From NCBI RefSeq assembly GCF_000003815.2, contig NC_049982.1, forward strand, positions 27,199,737 to 27,263,736: a stretch of 64,000 nucleotides of DNA, in the 5' to 3' direction. This DNA comes from Branchiostoma floridae (Eukaryota; Chordata; Leptocardii; Amphioxiformes; Branchiostomatidae). The stretch's first letter is position 1; every line of letters begins with the position of its first letter. Shown piece by piece: positions 1 to 11,366 of this stretch. A model generated the notes under the pieces. It was given only the letters and a program-made list of their open reading frames with translations. It made no database searches and was not told the origin of the DNA. The translations under genes were made by a program, and so were the position numbers.

Positions 1-1047
1 TATTCAGGAAATTTGTATTTAAAAAAAATTCACGGAATTTCTGACTTTTCACTTGTCAAATTTCCGTAGAATATGTGCCACGTATAAACTATTGTTACTG
101 ACTGTTGTGTGCTTCGCATACCGTTTTTCGTCTCTAGAGTGGGGCCTCGAGTTAAAAGGAGCTCCCAATCTGGTTGCAGTAGACAAACACCTGTCTGCAA
201 ACTGCGTGGAAATAAAATCAAACGTTGCAAAGTTCTTCACAAAGTTCAACAGTTCATTCCGTCCGCCATTCTGTATCTGGTACAACCCAATTTACAAAAA
301 AAAGGGGAAATAAAATTTTCAAAATGACTTTATTGCCTTTTTATAAATAAAAAAATATAGAAATAAGACTAAAATCTATATGTACTGTATGAAATTATAC
401 GTTTCGATTATGAAAATCATTTTGTATAAAGTGGAGTGCGATTCTTAAAATATTGTGAACCCGCCCTTTTTTTATAGTAAAACAGTCTGGGTCAAAGGTC
501 GGCTGCAAGCCTTGAAGACATGCCATGCCTGTCAGTGGTCCAAGAGGTAAGAAATAAGACAAGGTGGGAAATTCGAACCTATTTCCTTCCTTCTGACGCC
601 GTGACAGCACTTGTAAGGACGTTTAGCCCTTGAAGATGATTGTAAAATGTCTTAGAGTGTCTTGGAGAGTTTTGTAGGTGATGGTGCTCCTTGGGGTTTT
701 TCACATTTTAGCATTCATGACCATGTAATATGTGTACATGACCTATATAATTGTGTAACACTCTTACATAAAATGGTAAAATGCACATTTTGATTAAATT
801 AGTGGGTATCAAGATTTATTTAACGTCCTAACAGGTGTGTTGAAATTATATTGAGTAGTTTTTTAGTTCACAATTGCAAGTGCAGGTGCTGATAATTATT
901 GTAATGGTTGTCATTCAAATGAGATATTACAACAGTACTGCCAGCCATTTTCACACCTAACGTTAGCCTACTTCGTAGACTTTTGAAGTTTATTTCTTTT
1001 GAGAGTGCTGATTTGTGAGTTTCAACATGGTGTAACAGTGGAGGGTA

Positions 1048-1300
1048 TAACGCTAGTTCACCTTTATTCGCGGGGTAACCTATATCCATTGTACCTAAAA
1101 ACAGGACATTTAGGGATAACGTTATCACGTAGATGGACGGTGGTTTCAAATTGCCCTTTTTTCAATATAATTGCAGTTTGAGATAGTGAGTGAGTGTGAG
1201 TGTGTGAGAGCACCGTCAGTCGACATGATATCCCGAAATACCTCGGTATTAAATACAACGGATAAAGTTTACCCCGCGAATAAAGGTGAACTTAGTGTTA
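1048..1300. mobile_element. TIR element (MITE), TAACGCTAG family, copy 1
   Basis: The ends are inverted: TAACGCTAGTTCACCTTTAT at the left, and its counterpart ATAAAGGTGAACTTAGTGTTA-like at the right, followed inwards by the GGGTAACCTATATCC motif. It has no coding capacity. The paralogous right copy of the surrounding repeat reads straight through this point (near 7300), so the element inserted after the two copies diverged. Related copies or relics lie at 11990-12110, 32255-33356, 35790-36006, 38181-38412, 39714-39945, 43695-43906, 53967-54194 and 56266-56476. The family resembles lancelet MITEs; the name is not assigned. Confidence 0.9.
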
Positions 1301-1350
1301 CAGTCTGTATTAGTAGCGTCAAACAACAACGCCAATCGGCTGGTCAGCCT

Positions 1351-1420
1351 TTTGTAGCATAGTGGTTAGCACTGCTTGGTTTGTGATTTGCCGGCCTAAT
1401 TTTGATCCCGGGTGTTGGCA
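1351..1420 (+). repeat. tRNA-like segment inside the left direct repeat
   Basis: A box-A-like TAGCATAGTGG and a degenerate box B (TTTGATCCCGG) have tRNA spacing, and a TTGTGAT stretch sits where a His-type anticodon loop would be. The 5' side does not pair with the 3' CGGCA end, so this is a tRNA-derived SINE head or pseudogene rather than a working tRNA. The right direct repeat carries the same segment at 7352-7422 with a better preserved T-arm. Confidence 0.6.
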
Positions 1421-1432
1421 TGTTGTTTCTTT

Positions 1433-1537
1433 TACTCTCCAAGCAGAGGTTGGTGGGAAAAATCGTGACCTTTTCCTATTTTTTTTTCGATAGCCGGTCG
1501 AAAAAAAAATAATAGGAAAAGGTCACGATTTTTCGTA
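1433..1537. mobile_element. 105-bp palindromic insertion with 8-bp target duplication
   Basis: The insertion is flanked by GTTTCTTT at 1425-1432 and 1538-1545. The empty site with a single GTTTCTTT is intact at 7427-7434 in the paralogous copy. The element starts TACTCTCCAAGCAGAG, ends CGATTTTTCGTA, and contains a 33-bp inverted repeat (arms 1458-1490 and 1498-1533, with a 3-nt insertion in the right arm) around a 7-nt loop. An 8-bp duplication is typical of hAT transposases; assignment to hAT is inferred from that alone. Confidence 0.85.
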
Positions 1538-1682
1538 GTTTCTTTCTGTTTCTACTCCTTTCTTACAATGGGCTAAAATTCTAAGATTCGGGAAAAGGGA
1601 ATTTTAATACTTTTAATATGTATACCACAACCAGGGTATGGTAGAATAAACTCCACTGCTCCCAAAGGCTGCAAAACCATCT

Positions 1683-1782
1683 NNNNNNNNNNNNNNNNNN
1701 NNNNNNNNNNNNNNNNNNNNNNNNNNNNNNNNNNNNNNNNNNNNNNNNNNNNNNNNNNNNNNNNNNNNNNNNNNNNNNNNNN
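1683..1782. other. Assembly gap (100 N)
   Basis: Exactly 100 ambiguous bases, the usual placeholder for a gap of unknown size. It falls at the end of the left direct repeat, so the true distance between the two direct copies is unknown. The following 1783-2420 shows no gene or recognisable element. Confidence 1.
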
Positions 1783-2419
1783 ATCCCTTTGCTTGGCCAC
1801 CATCCCTGCCTGTACGCCGTCCTCCCATATGGTTTGCTGCGTGTACTTCTCAGCTGGCTGGTGGGTCTAAGTTGCTGAACTTGAGGTGGTATTATCAGAC
1901 GTCCTCGCATCACACCCACGCGCGTTGTACTGAATGCTTCCTGTAACATATTTATCATATTGCATGTCCTTCGGGATGAAGCTATCCTTTCTCTTGAAAA
2001 CCTGTACCACCTAACGAATACGTCGTTGGTTACGAATGTTCTACGACAATGTTGCTCTGTGTCTTGTACTTCAAAGAAAACGTACGTGTACCAAGAATCA
2101 TAGCGATACAATAGCGTGTTGAAAAACGAACGAATGATACTCGTAATTAGTTCAAACTCCTTGCAGTTATACGTATATAAGTGCCAACTTTTAATCTTGT
2201 ACTGTCCGTCCTAAAACTATCCACGACGTACTATTCTCTACATTGCACACCGTAATCTTCACAATTGTCGGCCTCGACTTCAGTGCTTCTGTAGATATTT
2301 TCTCAATCGTGTTAAAAACTGCTTGCCGTTCTCGTTATCTACACGGGGTCCATCAACAATCTGCAATGCCACAAATCTCACCAAAGTATCGGACAGTCTC
2401 GGTATGTACCATCACGAAG

Positions 2420-4895
2420 TTAACCAAAAACCTGTCGTAGTCAGCCAGCCAAACTGTACTATTCTCATTTCCTACATGTGGCTACCCTGCCGCACGACCA
2501 ACTATATCAGCCTAGAGTTGTCCCTCGACTTGTCAAGTAACAAACCGAACGAAAACCAAGTCCTGTTATCAGCCTGAAGCTGTCCAATAACTAATAGTAC
2601 GGCTCCATATCACACAAAAATTGTCCTTCAGTCTTAAACTCCACCTGTGGTTGTCCCACAACTTGTCGCATAACAAACAAAATAAAAAACTGTCCGCCAG
2701 CCATGTTACCTACCTAGGCTTGTCTAAACAACCTGTCGTGCGACCAACCACTAACACCTGGGTAACAAATTTGTAACAACGTATCGTGCGATAACAGAAA
2801 ACTGTCTAACAGTCTCTTTACTTCTCTAGTCCAAAAACTTTCCAACAGTCTTGCTGCTTACCTGGGGTTACTCAACAATCTGTCGTACAACAACACACAA
2901 AACTATCTAACAGCCTTTTAATTCTCTGAGGTTGTCTAACAACCTGTCACACGACAACAACAAACAAAAATGTCCAACAGTTTTGCTGCTTACCTGGGGT
3001 TGCTAAACAATCTATCGTACGACAACCCACAAAACTGTCTAACAGCCTTTTTACTTCTCTGGGGTTGTCTAACAACCTGTCGCACGACAACAACAAACAA
3101 AAAATGTCCAACAGTCTTGTTGGCTTCCTGGAGTTGCTAAACAATCTGTCGTACTACAGCACAGCGTCACAAAACTGTCGAGCAGCCTTTTTACTTCTCT
3201 GGGGTTGTCTAACCAACCTATCGCACGACAACAACAAACAAAACTGTCCAACAGTCTTGTTACCTACCCGGGGTTGTCCAACAACCTGTCATACGACAAC
3301 AGCAAACAAACAAAAACTGTCGTACACTGTTGTTACTCTACCTGGCGTTGTCTCACTGCCTGTCGCACGACCACAAACCAAACTGTCCAACAGCCCTGTT
3401 ACCTGCCTGGTGCTGTCCCACAGCCTGTCGCACGACAACAAACAAAACTGTCCAACAGTCTTGTTACTTGCCTGGTGCTGTCCCACAGCCTGTCGTACAT
3501 CAACCAACCAAACTGTCCAACAGTCTTGTTACCTGCCTGGTGCTGTCCCACAGCCTGTCGTACATCAACCAACCAAACTGTCCAACAGTCCTGTTACCTG
3601 GCTGGTGCTGTCCCACAACCCGTCGTACATCAACAAACAAAACTGTCCAACAGTCTTGTTACTTGCCTGGTGCTGTCCCACAGCCTATCGTACATCAACT
3701 AACCAAACTGTCCAACAGTCCTGTTACCTGCCTGGTGCTGTCCCACAGCCTATCGTACATCAACGAACCAAACTGTCCAACAGTCTTGTTACTTGCCTGG
3801 TGCTGTCCCACAGCCTATCGTACATCAACTAACCAAACTGTCCAACAGTCCTGTTACCTGCCTGGTGCTGTCCCACAGCCTATCGTACATCAACGAACCA
3901 AACTGTCCAACAGTCCTGTTACTTGCCTGGTGCTGTCCCACAGCTTGTCGTACATCAACGAACCAAACTGCCCAACAGTCCTGTTACTTGCCTGGTGTTG
4001 TCCCACAACCTGTCGTACATCAACAAACAAACTGTCCGACAGTCCTGTTACTTGCCTGGTGCCGTCCCACAGCCTGTCGTACATCAACAAACAAAACTGT
4101 CCAACAGTCTTGTTACCTGCCTGGTGCTGTCCCACAGCCTGTCGTACGTCAACAAACAAAACTGTCCAACAGTCTTGTTACCTGCCTGGTGCTGTCCCAC
4201 AGCCTGTCGTACATCAACAAACAAAACTGCCCAACAGTCCTGTTACTTTCCTGGTGCTGTCCCACAGCCTATCGTATACATCAACAAACCAAACTGTCCA
4301 ACAGTCCTGTTACTTGCCTGGTGCCGTCCCACAGCCTGTCGTACATCAACAAATCAAACTGTCCAACAGTCTTGTTACTTGCCTGGTGTTGTCCCACAAC
4401 CTGTCGTACATCAACAAACAAAACTGTCCAACAGTCCTGTTACCTGCCTGGTGCTATCCCACAACCCGTCGTCCATCCACAAACAAAACTATCCAATAGT
4501 CTTGTTACTTACCTGGGGTTGTCCAACAACCTGTCGCATGACAACTACAAACAAAACTGTCCAACAGTCTTGTTACTTACCTGGGGTTGTCCAACAACCT
4601 GTCGCATGACAACTACAAACAAAAACTGTCCAACAGTCTTGTTACTTACCTGGGGTTGTCCAACAACCTGTCGCATGACAACAACAACAAAACTTTCCAG
4701 CAGTCTTGTTATCTCTCTGGGGTTGTTTACAGCATGTCGCACGACAACAGCAAACAAAAACTGTCCAACAGTTCAATTGTCCAACAAACTATTGCATGAC
4801 ACCAACCAGACAAAAAACTGCAAACACTTTTTTTTCTACCTAGGGTTGTCCAAGAACCTGTCAAGCGAGAAACCCAACAAAAAGCAAATCGGCTC
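2420..4895. repeat. Minisatellite array, 65-bp period, dimeric unit
   Basis: The homogeneous core (about 3440-4500) repeats every 65 bp, for example the AACTGTCCAACAG motif at 3511, 3576 and 3641. Flanking units, especially 2420-3300 and 4500-4895, are diverged and of variable length. Each unit contains two imperfect CTGT-NNN-ACAG palindromes about 30 bp apart followed by related sequence, so the 65-mer looks like a fused pair of 30- and 35-bp monomers. Long ORFs run through it in several frames only because the unit lacks stops, and 65 is not a multiple of three. It is non-coding satellite DNA in my reading. Confidence 0.93.
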
Positions 4896-6539
4896 ATAAA
4901 AAAAACAAAAATCAAATCACCTGAAATCTCGCTACAAACTCGAGGTTGTCTGCCGACCTGACGAGCAACAAGATAACAACCTCTAGCTGAGATATAGGAC
5001 ACACCTTAGGAAAACTGCCGCAGTGAGCTGTCCGAGCGTCTTGAGGCCTGGTCCCTCAGCTTTTCGGTTTGCTGAATGCTGGCTGGTCCACAAAATGCAA
5101 TGCCCAGAATCGCCGAACCTAACTTCAAAATTAAACAAAGCAAATATACAGAAAAAAAAAAACAAAAGGAAAATACGTAAAATAAGGCAACACGTTCGAC
5201 TCCTTCCACAACAACAACAACAAACGTGATAGGCAGACAAAAAAACTATACCAAATACTGTCTAAAGCCTTTCAAAGAACGTAACTCACCCATAGAGCTA
5301 CCAGTGATAAGTTGAAGCCTCCGACTCTTTCTAGATAAAAAAGGTCGGGCTCTGCTCCGAGCGTGCGGAAACTGGAACAACGTTGTACCGCTTCACAAAG
5401 GCTCCTATGGCGAAAAGACGGGGTAAACGGCAGCCCTAGCGGTGGCTCAGCTGTATCAACATACCTAACTCAAATGAGACAACACAAAAATTAATTATAC
5501 CAAGCCTATTTTACCAAATAGAATCACTCACACCTGCGCACGCGAAACATGTGCGATGCGCAAACATATGCAAATTACGAGTCGCTAAACGAAATGAACG
5601 ACAGAATAGTTGCTGACCAACAAAACACACCATAATCATACAAAAGGGGAAAACAGGAAAATAAAATCATGAAGGAACAAGAAAGAAAACAGCCGAGGGA
5701 TCCACTAGAAAAACAGCCAACGTAGGAAGACAAATCAAAATGGAAAATTCCACAAGACGCCAAAAATGGCGGCGAGCTCAAAACCTTGCGTACCTGCTTG
5801 GCTTGTAAATCCTACGCCCGTAGGAAACTACTCTATCTTCTCTGTTGTCGGCAAGTTTCCCTACCCGTTCCCAGAAGGTCGTAGATATCGCAGACTTGTC
5901 CTGGTGAGTCTCACTGTCAAAAACAGTGTTACTGGTGCTCTGCTATGGAACGTCCGGCTCATTCACAAGGCTGCTGCGTCAGTCATGCTGGGGTCGGCCG
6001 TGCCGGCGGTGTGACTTGCCTTCTCCGTCGACGTTCTGCCAGACAGTACTGCATATACCTGTGATGTCTAACAAACGCCCAAAATAAGCGTCTATTCTCT
6101 CAGTGAGGCATGCTTTCTTCCATAACCCATACACAATGCCCGGCACGCCAGTGTCTGCGAGAAGAACGGACCTCAGCATGACAAAGAGCGATACACGTGC
6201 AAAACGCAGACAACTCACATTCGTCCCTACGCAGCAACAACTTCTCGCAGTTTCACAAAGCAAAATAAAATACGAAATCTTCATGACACTAAAAGGGCAA
6301 TCTTCGAATTCTATACTCCCTGTAAACGCAAACGAGGTAAATACTCGGTCTCTCTTCTACACCCCGAAAAACCTGCTGGCGGTCTTTCTGTGGATCTTCT
6401 GTGTTTCCGTAGCCATGGCGTCGACGAACCGGCTGTGGGGAGGAGTCCGTCAAACTGCATGTGAATAGTCTATCCTGCCTTTATATGGGATTGGGTCTTC
6501 GCCTAATATAGGCATCGCCAATCACAGCGCAGGAAAGAT
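4896..6539. other. Unassigned spacer between array and right direct repeat
   Basis: This is A-rich then mixed sequence. Short ORFs are present, for example + strand 5766-6014 and 6103-6468 and - strand 5979-6284. None shows a domain, splice structure or family resemblance that I recognise. It could be the remaining interior of a large mobile element bounded by the two direct repeats, but no transposase or reverse-transcriptase motif was seen. Confidence 0.5.
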
Positions 6540-7571
6540 AGTTCATTCCGTCCGCCATTCCGTATTTGGTACAGCTCACTTTACAAAAAAGGGGAAATAC
6601 AATTTTCAAAACAACTTTATTGCCTTTGTATTAATAAAAAAATATACAAATAAGACTAAAATCTGTATGTACTGTATAAAATTATATGTTTTGATTATGA
6701 AAATTATTTTGTATAAAGTGGAGTGCGATTCTTCAAATATTGTGAACCCCCCCTTTTTTTATAGTAAAACAGTCTGGGTCAAAGGTCGGTCGCAGGCCTT
6801 GAAGACATGCCATGCCTGTCAGTGGTCCAAGAGGTAAGAAATAAGACAAGGTGGGAAATTCGAACCTATTTCCTAAGATAGTTGTAAAATGTCTTGGAGT
6901 GTCTGCTTGTCAAGTTTTGTAGGTGTTTGTGCTCCTTGGCTTGGGGCTTTTCACATCTGCAGCATTCATGACCATGTAATATGTGTGCATGACCTATATA
7001 ATTGTGTAACACTCTTACATAAAATGGTAAAATGCACATTTTGATTAAATTAGTGGGTATCAAGATTTATTTAACGTCCTAACAGGTGTGTTGAAATTAT
7101 ATAGGGTAGTTTTTTAGTTCACAATTGCAAGTAGAAAGGTGCTGATAATTATTGCAATGGTTGTCATTCAAATGAGATATTACAACAGTACTGCCAGCCA
7201 TTTTCACACCTAACGTTAGCCTACTTTGCAGACTTTTGAAGTTTATTTCTTTTGAGAGCGCTGATTTGTGAGTTTCAACATGGTGTAACAGTGGAGGGTA
7301 AACAGTCTGTATTAGTAGCGTCAAACAACAACGCCAATTGGCTGGTCAGCCTTTTGTACCATAGTGGTTAGCACGGCTTGATTTGTGATCTACCGGCCCG
7401 GGTTTGATCCCGGGTGTCGGCATGTTGTTTCTTTCTGTTTCTACTCCTTTCTTACATTGGGCTAAAATTCTAAGATTCGGGAAAAGGGAGTTTTAATACT
7501 TTTAGTTTTATGTATACCACAACTCGGGTACGGTAGAATAAGCTCCATTGCGAGTGGCTGCGAAAGAGGCT
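6540..7571. repeat. Right copy of the 1.0-1.4 kb dispersed direct repeat
   Basis: Starts at the same AGTTCATTCC as the left copy and stays collinear to about 7571, where the two diverge. It lacks both insertions present in the left copy and so preserves their empty sites (near 7300 and at 7427-7434). It carries a tRNA-like segment at 7352-7422. Confidence 0.85.
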
Positions 7572-7621
7572 AGTTCACACCACTGCTTGTTAGCAAAGAG
7601 TGACTAAAATAAAAATTAAGC

Positions 7622-8030
7622 CATGTTGATTTGATTATATGGATGACATCCGCAAGCGCATCAATTTTCGTCCGTTTTCGAAAATAAAAAGTTTTCAACC
7701 ATGCTTTGAATCGTACAAAGCGACTGTAAAAGAAGCAAATGCATACCCTAGATTAAAAGATAAAAAAAAATATTATAAATATGGCTATAATTTAATGAGT
7801 ATAATGTCAACGTCAATTCCAATGTCGAGGAAGAAGACTTTGAAAATAAAAATGAAGAATTTATTGTTCGGTATTCAATACTCTATGTTTGTCATTTGTT
7901 CAACCTTCCAGACCACTTAAATGTCATAATGAAGGCAACTTTTTATTGGCCAATCTTTTTCTTATTGGCACGCTCTCGTCAGTTTTGGGATTCCCATCTA
8001 GGATATCATCCATACAATCAAATCAACATG
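7622..8030. mobile_element. 409-bp TIR element, ATGGATGACATC family
   Basis: The ends form a terminal inverted repeat of about 30 bp with about three mismatches. The left starts CATGTTGATTTGATTATATG and continues GATGACATCC; the right is the inverted counterpart ending AATCAAATCAACATG. The internal ORF (7639-7920) has no recognisable domain. The ATGGATGACATC end motif recurs in elements at 29492-29818, 41771-42306 and 54948-55000. The element lies just upstream of the zinc-finger gene. Confidence 0.8.
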
Positions 8031-8193
8031 ACCTTCCCTGAATTACATGTAGACACAATTCAACATGGAGCCTTTGGATATTGTATATTTCTACCTTTTT
8101 TTCTCTGCATGCAGGTCATGTAAGATCCAGGAAGTCATCACTTGCACAGTGTTGAGGTTTAAAACACTGAGCTAACAAACAGAAGGAGAGGAA

Positions 8194-11134
8194 ATGAGTG
8201 GGGCTATGCCATTGGATACATCACCATCTATATCTGACCAATCAGCACAAGTCTTCTTTGTACCATCTACCAATGGCGCGTCAGGAATTGACAACTCTAG
8301 TCAGATCCTTCAGGGAGAGAGTTTGCCAAGAATGCCTCAACAGGGAGGCATGTCTTCTTCAGAAAACACAGGAGGGGGAAACTCTGTCCTCCTAACTGCG
8401 TCCGATATCCTCCAGTCCCTTTCGATGGTACCCAACGGCCTGGCAGAGCCAGAATCACAGAGCCAGCATGACATGTCTGTCAGTAGCGTGGCTAACGCCG
8501 ATACAGCAAACCCCAGCGGCGGTCAAGAAACGGTAGAAATCACCGCCAAATCCATCGTCATCCTCACGCCAAAGGGACAGGGGCAGATCAGTTTCAGTAA
8601 CTCCCGGTTGGCCGATTCCCAACCGGCGAAGGAACTGATGGTACAGGGTGTACCGCTGAACATGCAGCCCATCGCGGCCACCTCCGTACCGTGTACCACC
8701 ATGGCAACGCTCCCGCCTGGTTCCATCATCGTCACGCTGCCGCACGAAATGGAGAACCAAAATGGCGTCTGTAGCGCAAGGAAGATGCAAGCTGTGAAGG
8801 ACAAGTCCATTCTAGGAAGGGAGAAACAGAAAAGGAAGGATGGAGTTGTTTGTGATGTTTGCAGTGCAGGGTTTAGTACGAAACACAGCCTCCTTCGTCA
8901 TAAGCAACTTCACAAGGCTGACACTGAGGTTAGAGGAGTTTGTTATCTCTGTGAAAACAGAGTTATTGTTTTCAGTCTGTATTAGTATATCCTTGTATGT
9001 ATGCATTCATAGTTCGCAAATTTGGATTAATGGAAATGGTTAAATATCCTGTTATGTCAAGAAATTGAAAGCTCAGACTTTTATTTGATAAATAGTAAAT
9101 CATGTTAAAAGATAATTTTTTTGGGACTCGAATCTACTAGTAAGATGTTATAATTTGATTCAAAACAGGTTCAGAAAACTGGTACTAATCTGTATATGTA
9201 AGAAGTTGTAATTGTGAGTTAAAAATAAATCATTATGTTTTCCCTTTAGGAGGACCACAGACCTGCATGTGAACTGTGTGGCAAAAGGTTTCACCAGATG
9301 TCAGATCTGAGGAGACACGTCCATACACATACAGGTGAGCATGTGCATCTTCTTAGTATCATATTATGATACATAAACTTCAATCCATTTTTTAAGAAGA
9401 CAGTCACAATATAATGATATTCTGATCCTTTCTTGTGCTTTCTGTTTCATCTATAGACCTAACAGCTCATTGCAGGCAGGATAAATTAAAACAAGAAAGT
9501 TTACATCTTGAAGCAAATACATGTACTGTACATCTAATGTTTATATGTTCACATATGCATGGTGTTGCCTAACAAACTGCGGCTTTGTTTATTCTTCCAC
9601 AAACACATTCATATTGATTGCTGGATGGTGACCAGCCCCACTAGCTCTGTCCTGCCACTTGCTACATGATGTAATCAAACAACCACAGGTTGTCTGCTAC
9701 ACATGTACTTAACTTACTATGGTGATGCTGTCTGGTCCAGGTCATTGACCTTAAATTATCTGCATTTGGTTGGAGAAGAAAAAGAGGAACACTGTATACA
9801 TTTATTTAAATGTAGTACTGAAGACTTCTTGCATAGCTCTTTACCAATGTCATCATATTGAATATGAAATAAAACTTACCTACTGAATGTACTTGACATT
9901 GTGCAGGTACGGAGCCGTACCGTTGCCAGCTGTGCGGGCGGGGTTTCCTACGCCGCAGTGATCTCAGCACCCACCTGAGGTTCCACAACAAGGCCAAACC
10001 CTTCCAGTGTGCCTTGTGTAACAAGACTTACTACCAGTCAGGTATTCTGTTTTTTTTTGTGTAGAGTAGACCCTTGTAGTGCCTAGTGGCACATTGGTAC
10101 GTAGTTTAAGTAGTTAGGTCATATGTTATCAAGGAAGTGTTGCTAGTTTTTACGCTTTAACAATTGCTTAAGGTACCTCCTCAAACACATGGACTCACTT
10201 TTTATGCCCCTTTGGAAAGATGGGTGCAACCCTATCAAAGATCAGGATTGAACTGGGATCTCCAAGTTTGAAAATTGATGATGATTAATTCAAACCAGGA
10301 GTTTAACTGTGTGGTTGCTACCAGTTTAAGCTACAGGGACATGTTTTTGTTTGTTTGTTTTGCATGACAAGTAAACTGCCTTTAGATGTTACACACCTGT
10401 TTTGTAGGTATACAAATATCTTGATCTCACAGATCTTGGAACTCTTGTTTCCTTGCTTTAAGGTGACTTGAAGAGGCACATCCGCAGATCCCACGAGCAG
10501 ACTGCAGACCTGGCCTGCCCCCTGTGTGAGAAGATGTGTGCTACAGAACGGTCTTTCCAAACACACCTCAGGGCACAGCACAACAGTACTAGTGTTCTCA
10601 TGACACAGCACACAGGACAACTCAGGTAATGGCTCTGGCATTCCTGGACATTTCCATCTACGATCAAATTCATTGGGAAACAGGGATGATAGCAAACTTC
10701 CATATAATATCGTTAATGTCTGTGTGTGTGCATGTATGTTTGTGTATGTGTCTACAGTCTGTGTATGTTTGTGTCTGTATGTGTGTGCGTATGTTTGTTT
10801 CAGTGTTAGTGTTAGTGTGTGTGTGCATGTATGTTTGTGTATGTGTCTGCAGTCTTGTATGTTTGTGTCTGTATGTGTGTCCGTACGTTTGTTTCAGTGT
10901 TAGTGTCTGTGTGAGTGTACACGTGCGTGTATGTGTGTGTGTGTTGGAGTGTACGAGTTTGTCTATATGTGTCACTGTGAACTTTTGTTGTTACGTTTAA
11001 GGTTTTATCAGTCAGTAATATCTCAGTTTACCTTGTCAAAGTGATGTTGATATTACATGTACTACAGGTCAGCCATGGGCAGAGGACAGACTTCTGTCAC
11101 AAGTGTGCAAGAAAAGGCTGGGCAACACGTGTAG
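8194..11134 (+). CDS. C2H2 zinc-finger protein, five fingers, five coding exons
   Basis: Likely a nuclear DNA-binding regulator. Coding exons are 8194-8928, 9250-9334, 9907-10041, 10463-10625 and 11068-11134, all with GT/AG borders and continuous phase, giving about 394 aa. The first 205 or so residues are Ser/Gln/Thr-rich and low in complexity, with no known domain. Five C2H2 fingers follow: CDVC...H-x-x-x-x-H (exon 1), CELC (exon 2), CQLC and CALC (exon 3 into exon 4), and CPLC (exon 4). Linkers between fingers are only partly canonical. The short last exon encodes a tail ending at TAG. A 3' splice site at 8114/8115 (TTTCTCTGCATGCAG) suggests an untranslated first exon upstream. The exon 1 donor (GAG|GTTAGA) is weak. 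The orthologue is not recognised, and target genes cannot be inferred. Confidence 0.85.
9620..9740. repeat. Dispersed repeat in zinc-finger intron 2
   Basis: Shares CTGTCCTGCCACTTGCTACA and neighbouring sequence (GTAATC-AAC..., GTTGTCTGCTA...) with 43110-43215 in the MGLL region, in the same orientation. No ends or coding content were identified. Confidence 0.6.
10717..10975. repeat. Imperfect TG-rich microsatellite in zinc-finger intron 4
   Basis: Degenerate (TG)n with a longer internal periodicity, as phrases such as TGCATGTATGTTTGTGTATG recur near 10730 and 10825. ORFs on both strands here are artefacts of the repeat. It sits within the 10626-11067 intron. Confidence 0.9.
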
Positions 11135-11366
11135 CCGGTCAGCAGTGTCCAGGGGTGTGTAAATGGTCAGCGGTGTGTAGCTGGTCACTGGTGTCCAGGC
11201 AAGGCTGACTGGAGCCAAGTTGTGTTGTTATGGATATTAAATGCTGTAACTAATTACTGATAGCAAATTATAACTATACCACAACAGAGATGTATTGAAA
11301 ATACACCAGGAGATATTGAAAGGCAGCAAAAATCATTCTCATATGCAGGGCCTGGCCTGCGGCCAG

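Larger units (their letters stand above)
251..1682. repeat. Left copy of a 1.0-1.4 kb dispersed direct repeat
   Basis: This block is collinear with 6540-7571 in the same orientation. It begins at the shared AGTTCATTCCGTCC and runs into the assembly gap. Identity is high by eye, with scattered substitutions and indels. Compared with the right copy it carries two extra insertions (1048-1300 and 1433-1537), each absent from the right copy as a clean empty site. Short ORFs here have no recognisable content. It may be half of a large element or an old segmental duplication, because the space between the copies is mostly a minisatellite. The 1-250 stretch before it shows nothing recognisable. Confidence 0.85.

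Noticed and set aside
1581-2111. Minus-strand ORF of 176 aa
   Set aside because: It reads through 100 N; the two flanking parts have no recognisable content.
2420-4895. CRISPR-like array
   Set aside because: The whole 65-bp unit is repeated with no unique spacers, and the DNA is from an animal.
3065-4899. Long + strand ORFs of 255-389 aa in several frames
   Set aside because: They translate a 65-bp satellite that lacks stops. The peptide repeats with a 65-residue superperiod in all three frames, and the edges have no start context or splice structure.
5766-6468. ORFs 5766-6014, 6103-6468 (+) and 5979-6284 (-)
   Set aside because: No domain, codon pattern or splice context to support any of them over the others.
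7352-7422. Functional tRNA-His
   Set aside because: Box A, box B and a GTG triplet are present, but the 5' side cannot form the acceptor stem and the segment is part of a dispersed repeat.
10629-11000. ORFs rich in Val/Cys or Thr/His over the TG repeat
   Set aside because: Product of the microsatellite in a zinc-finger intron.
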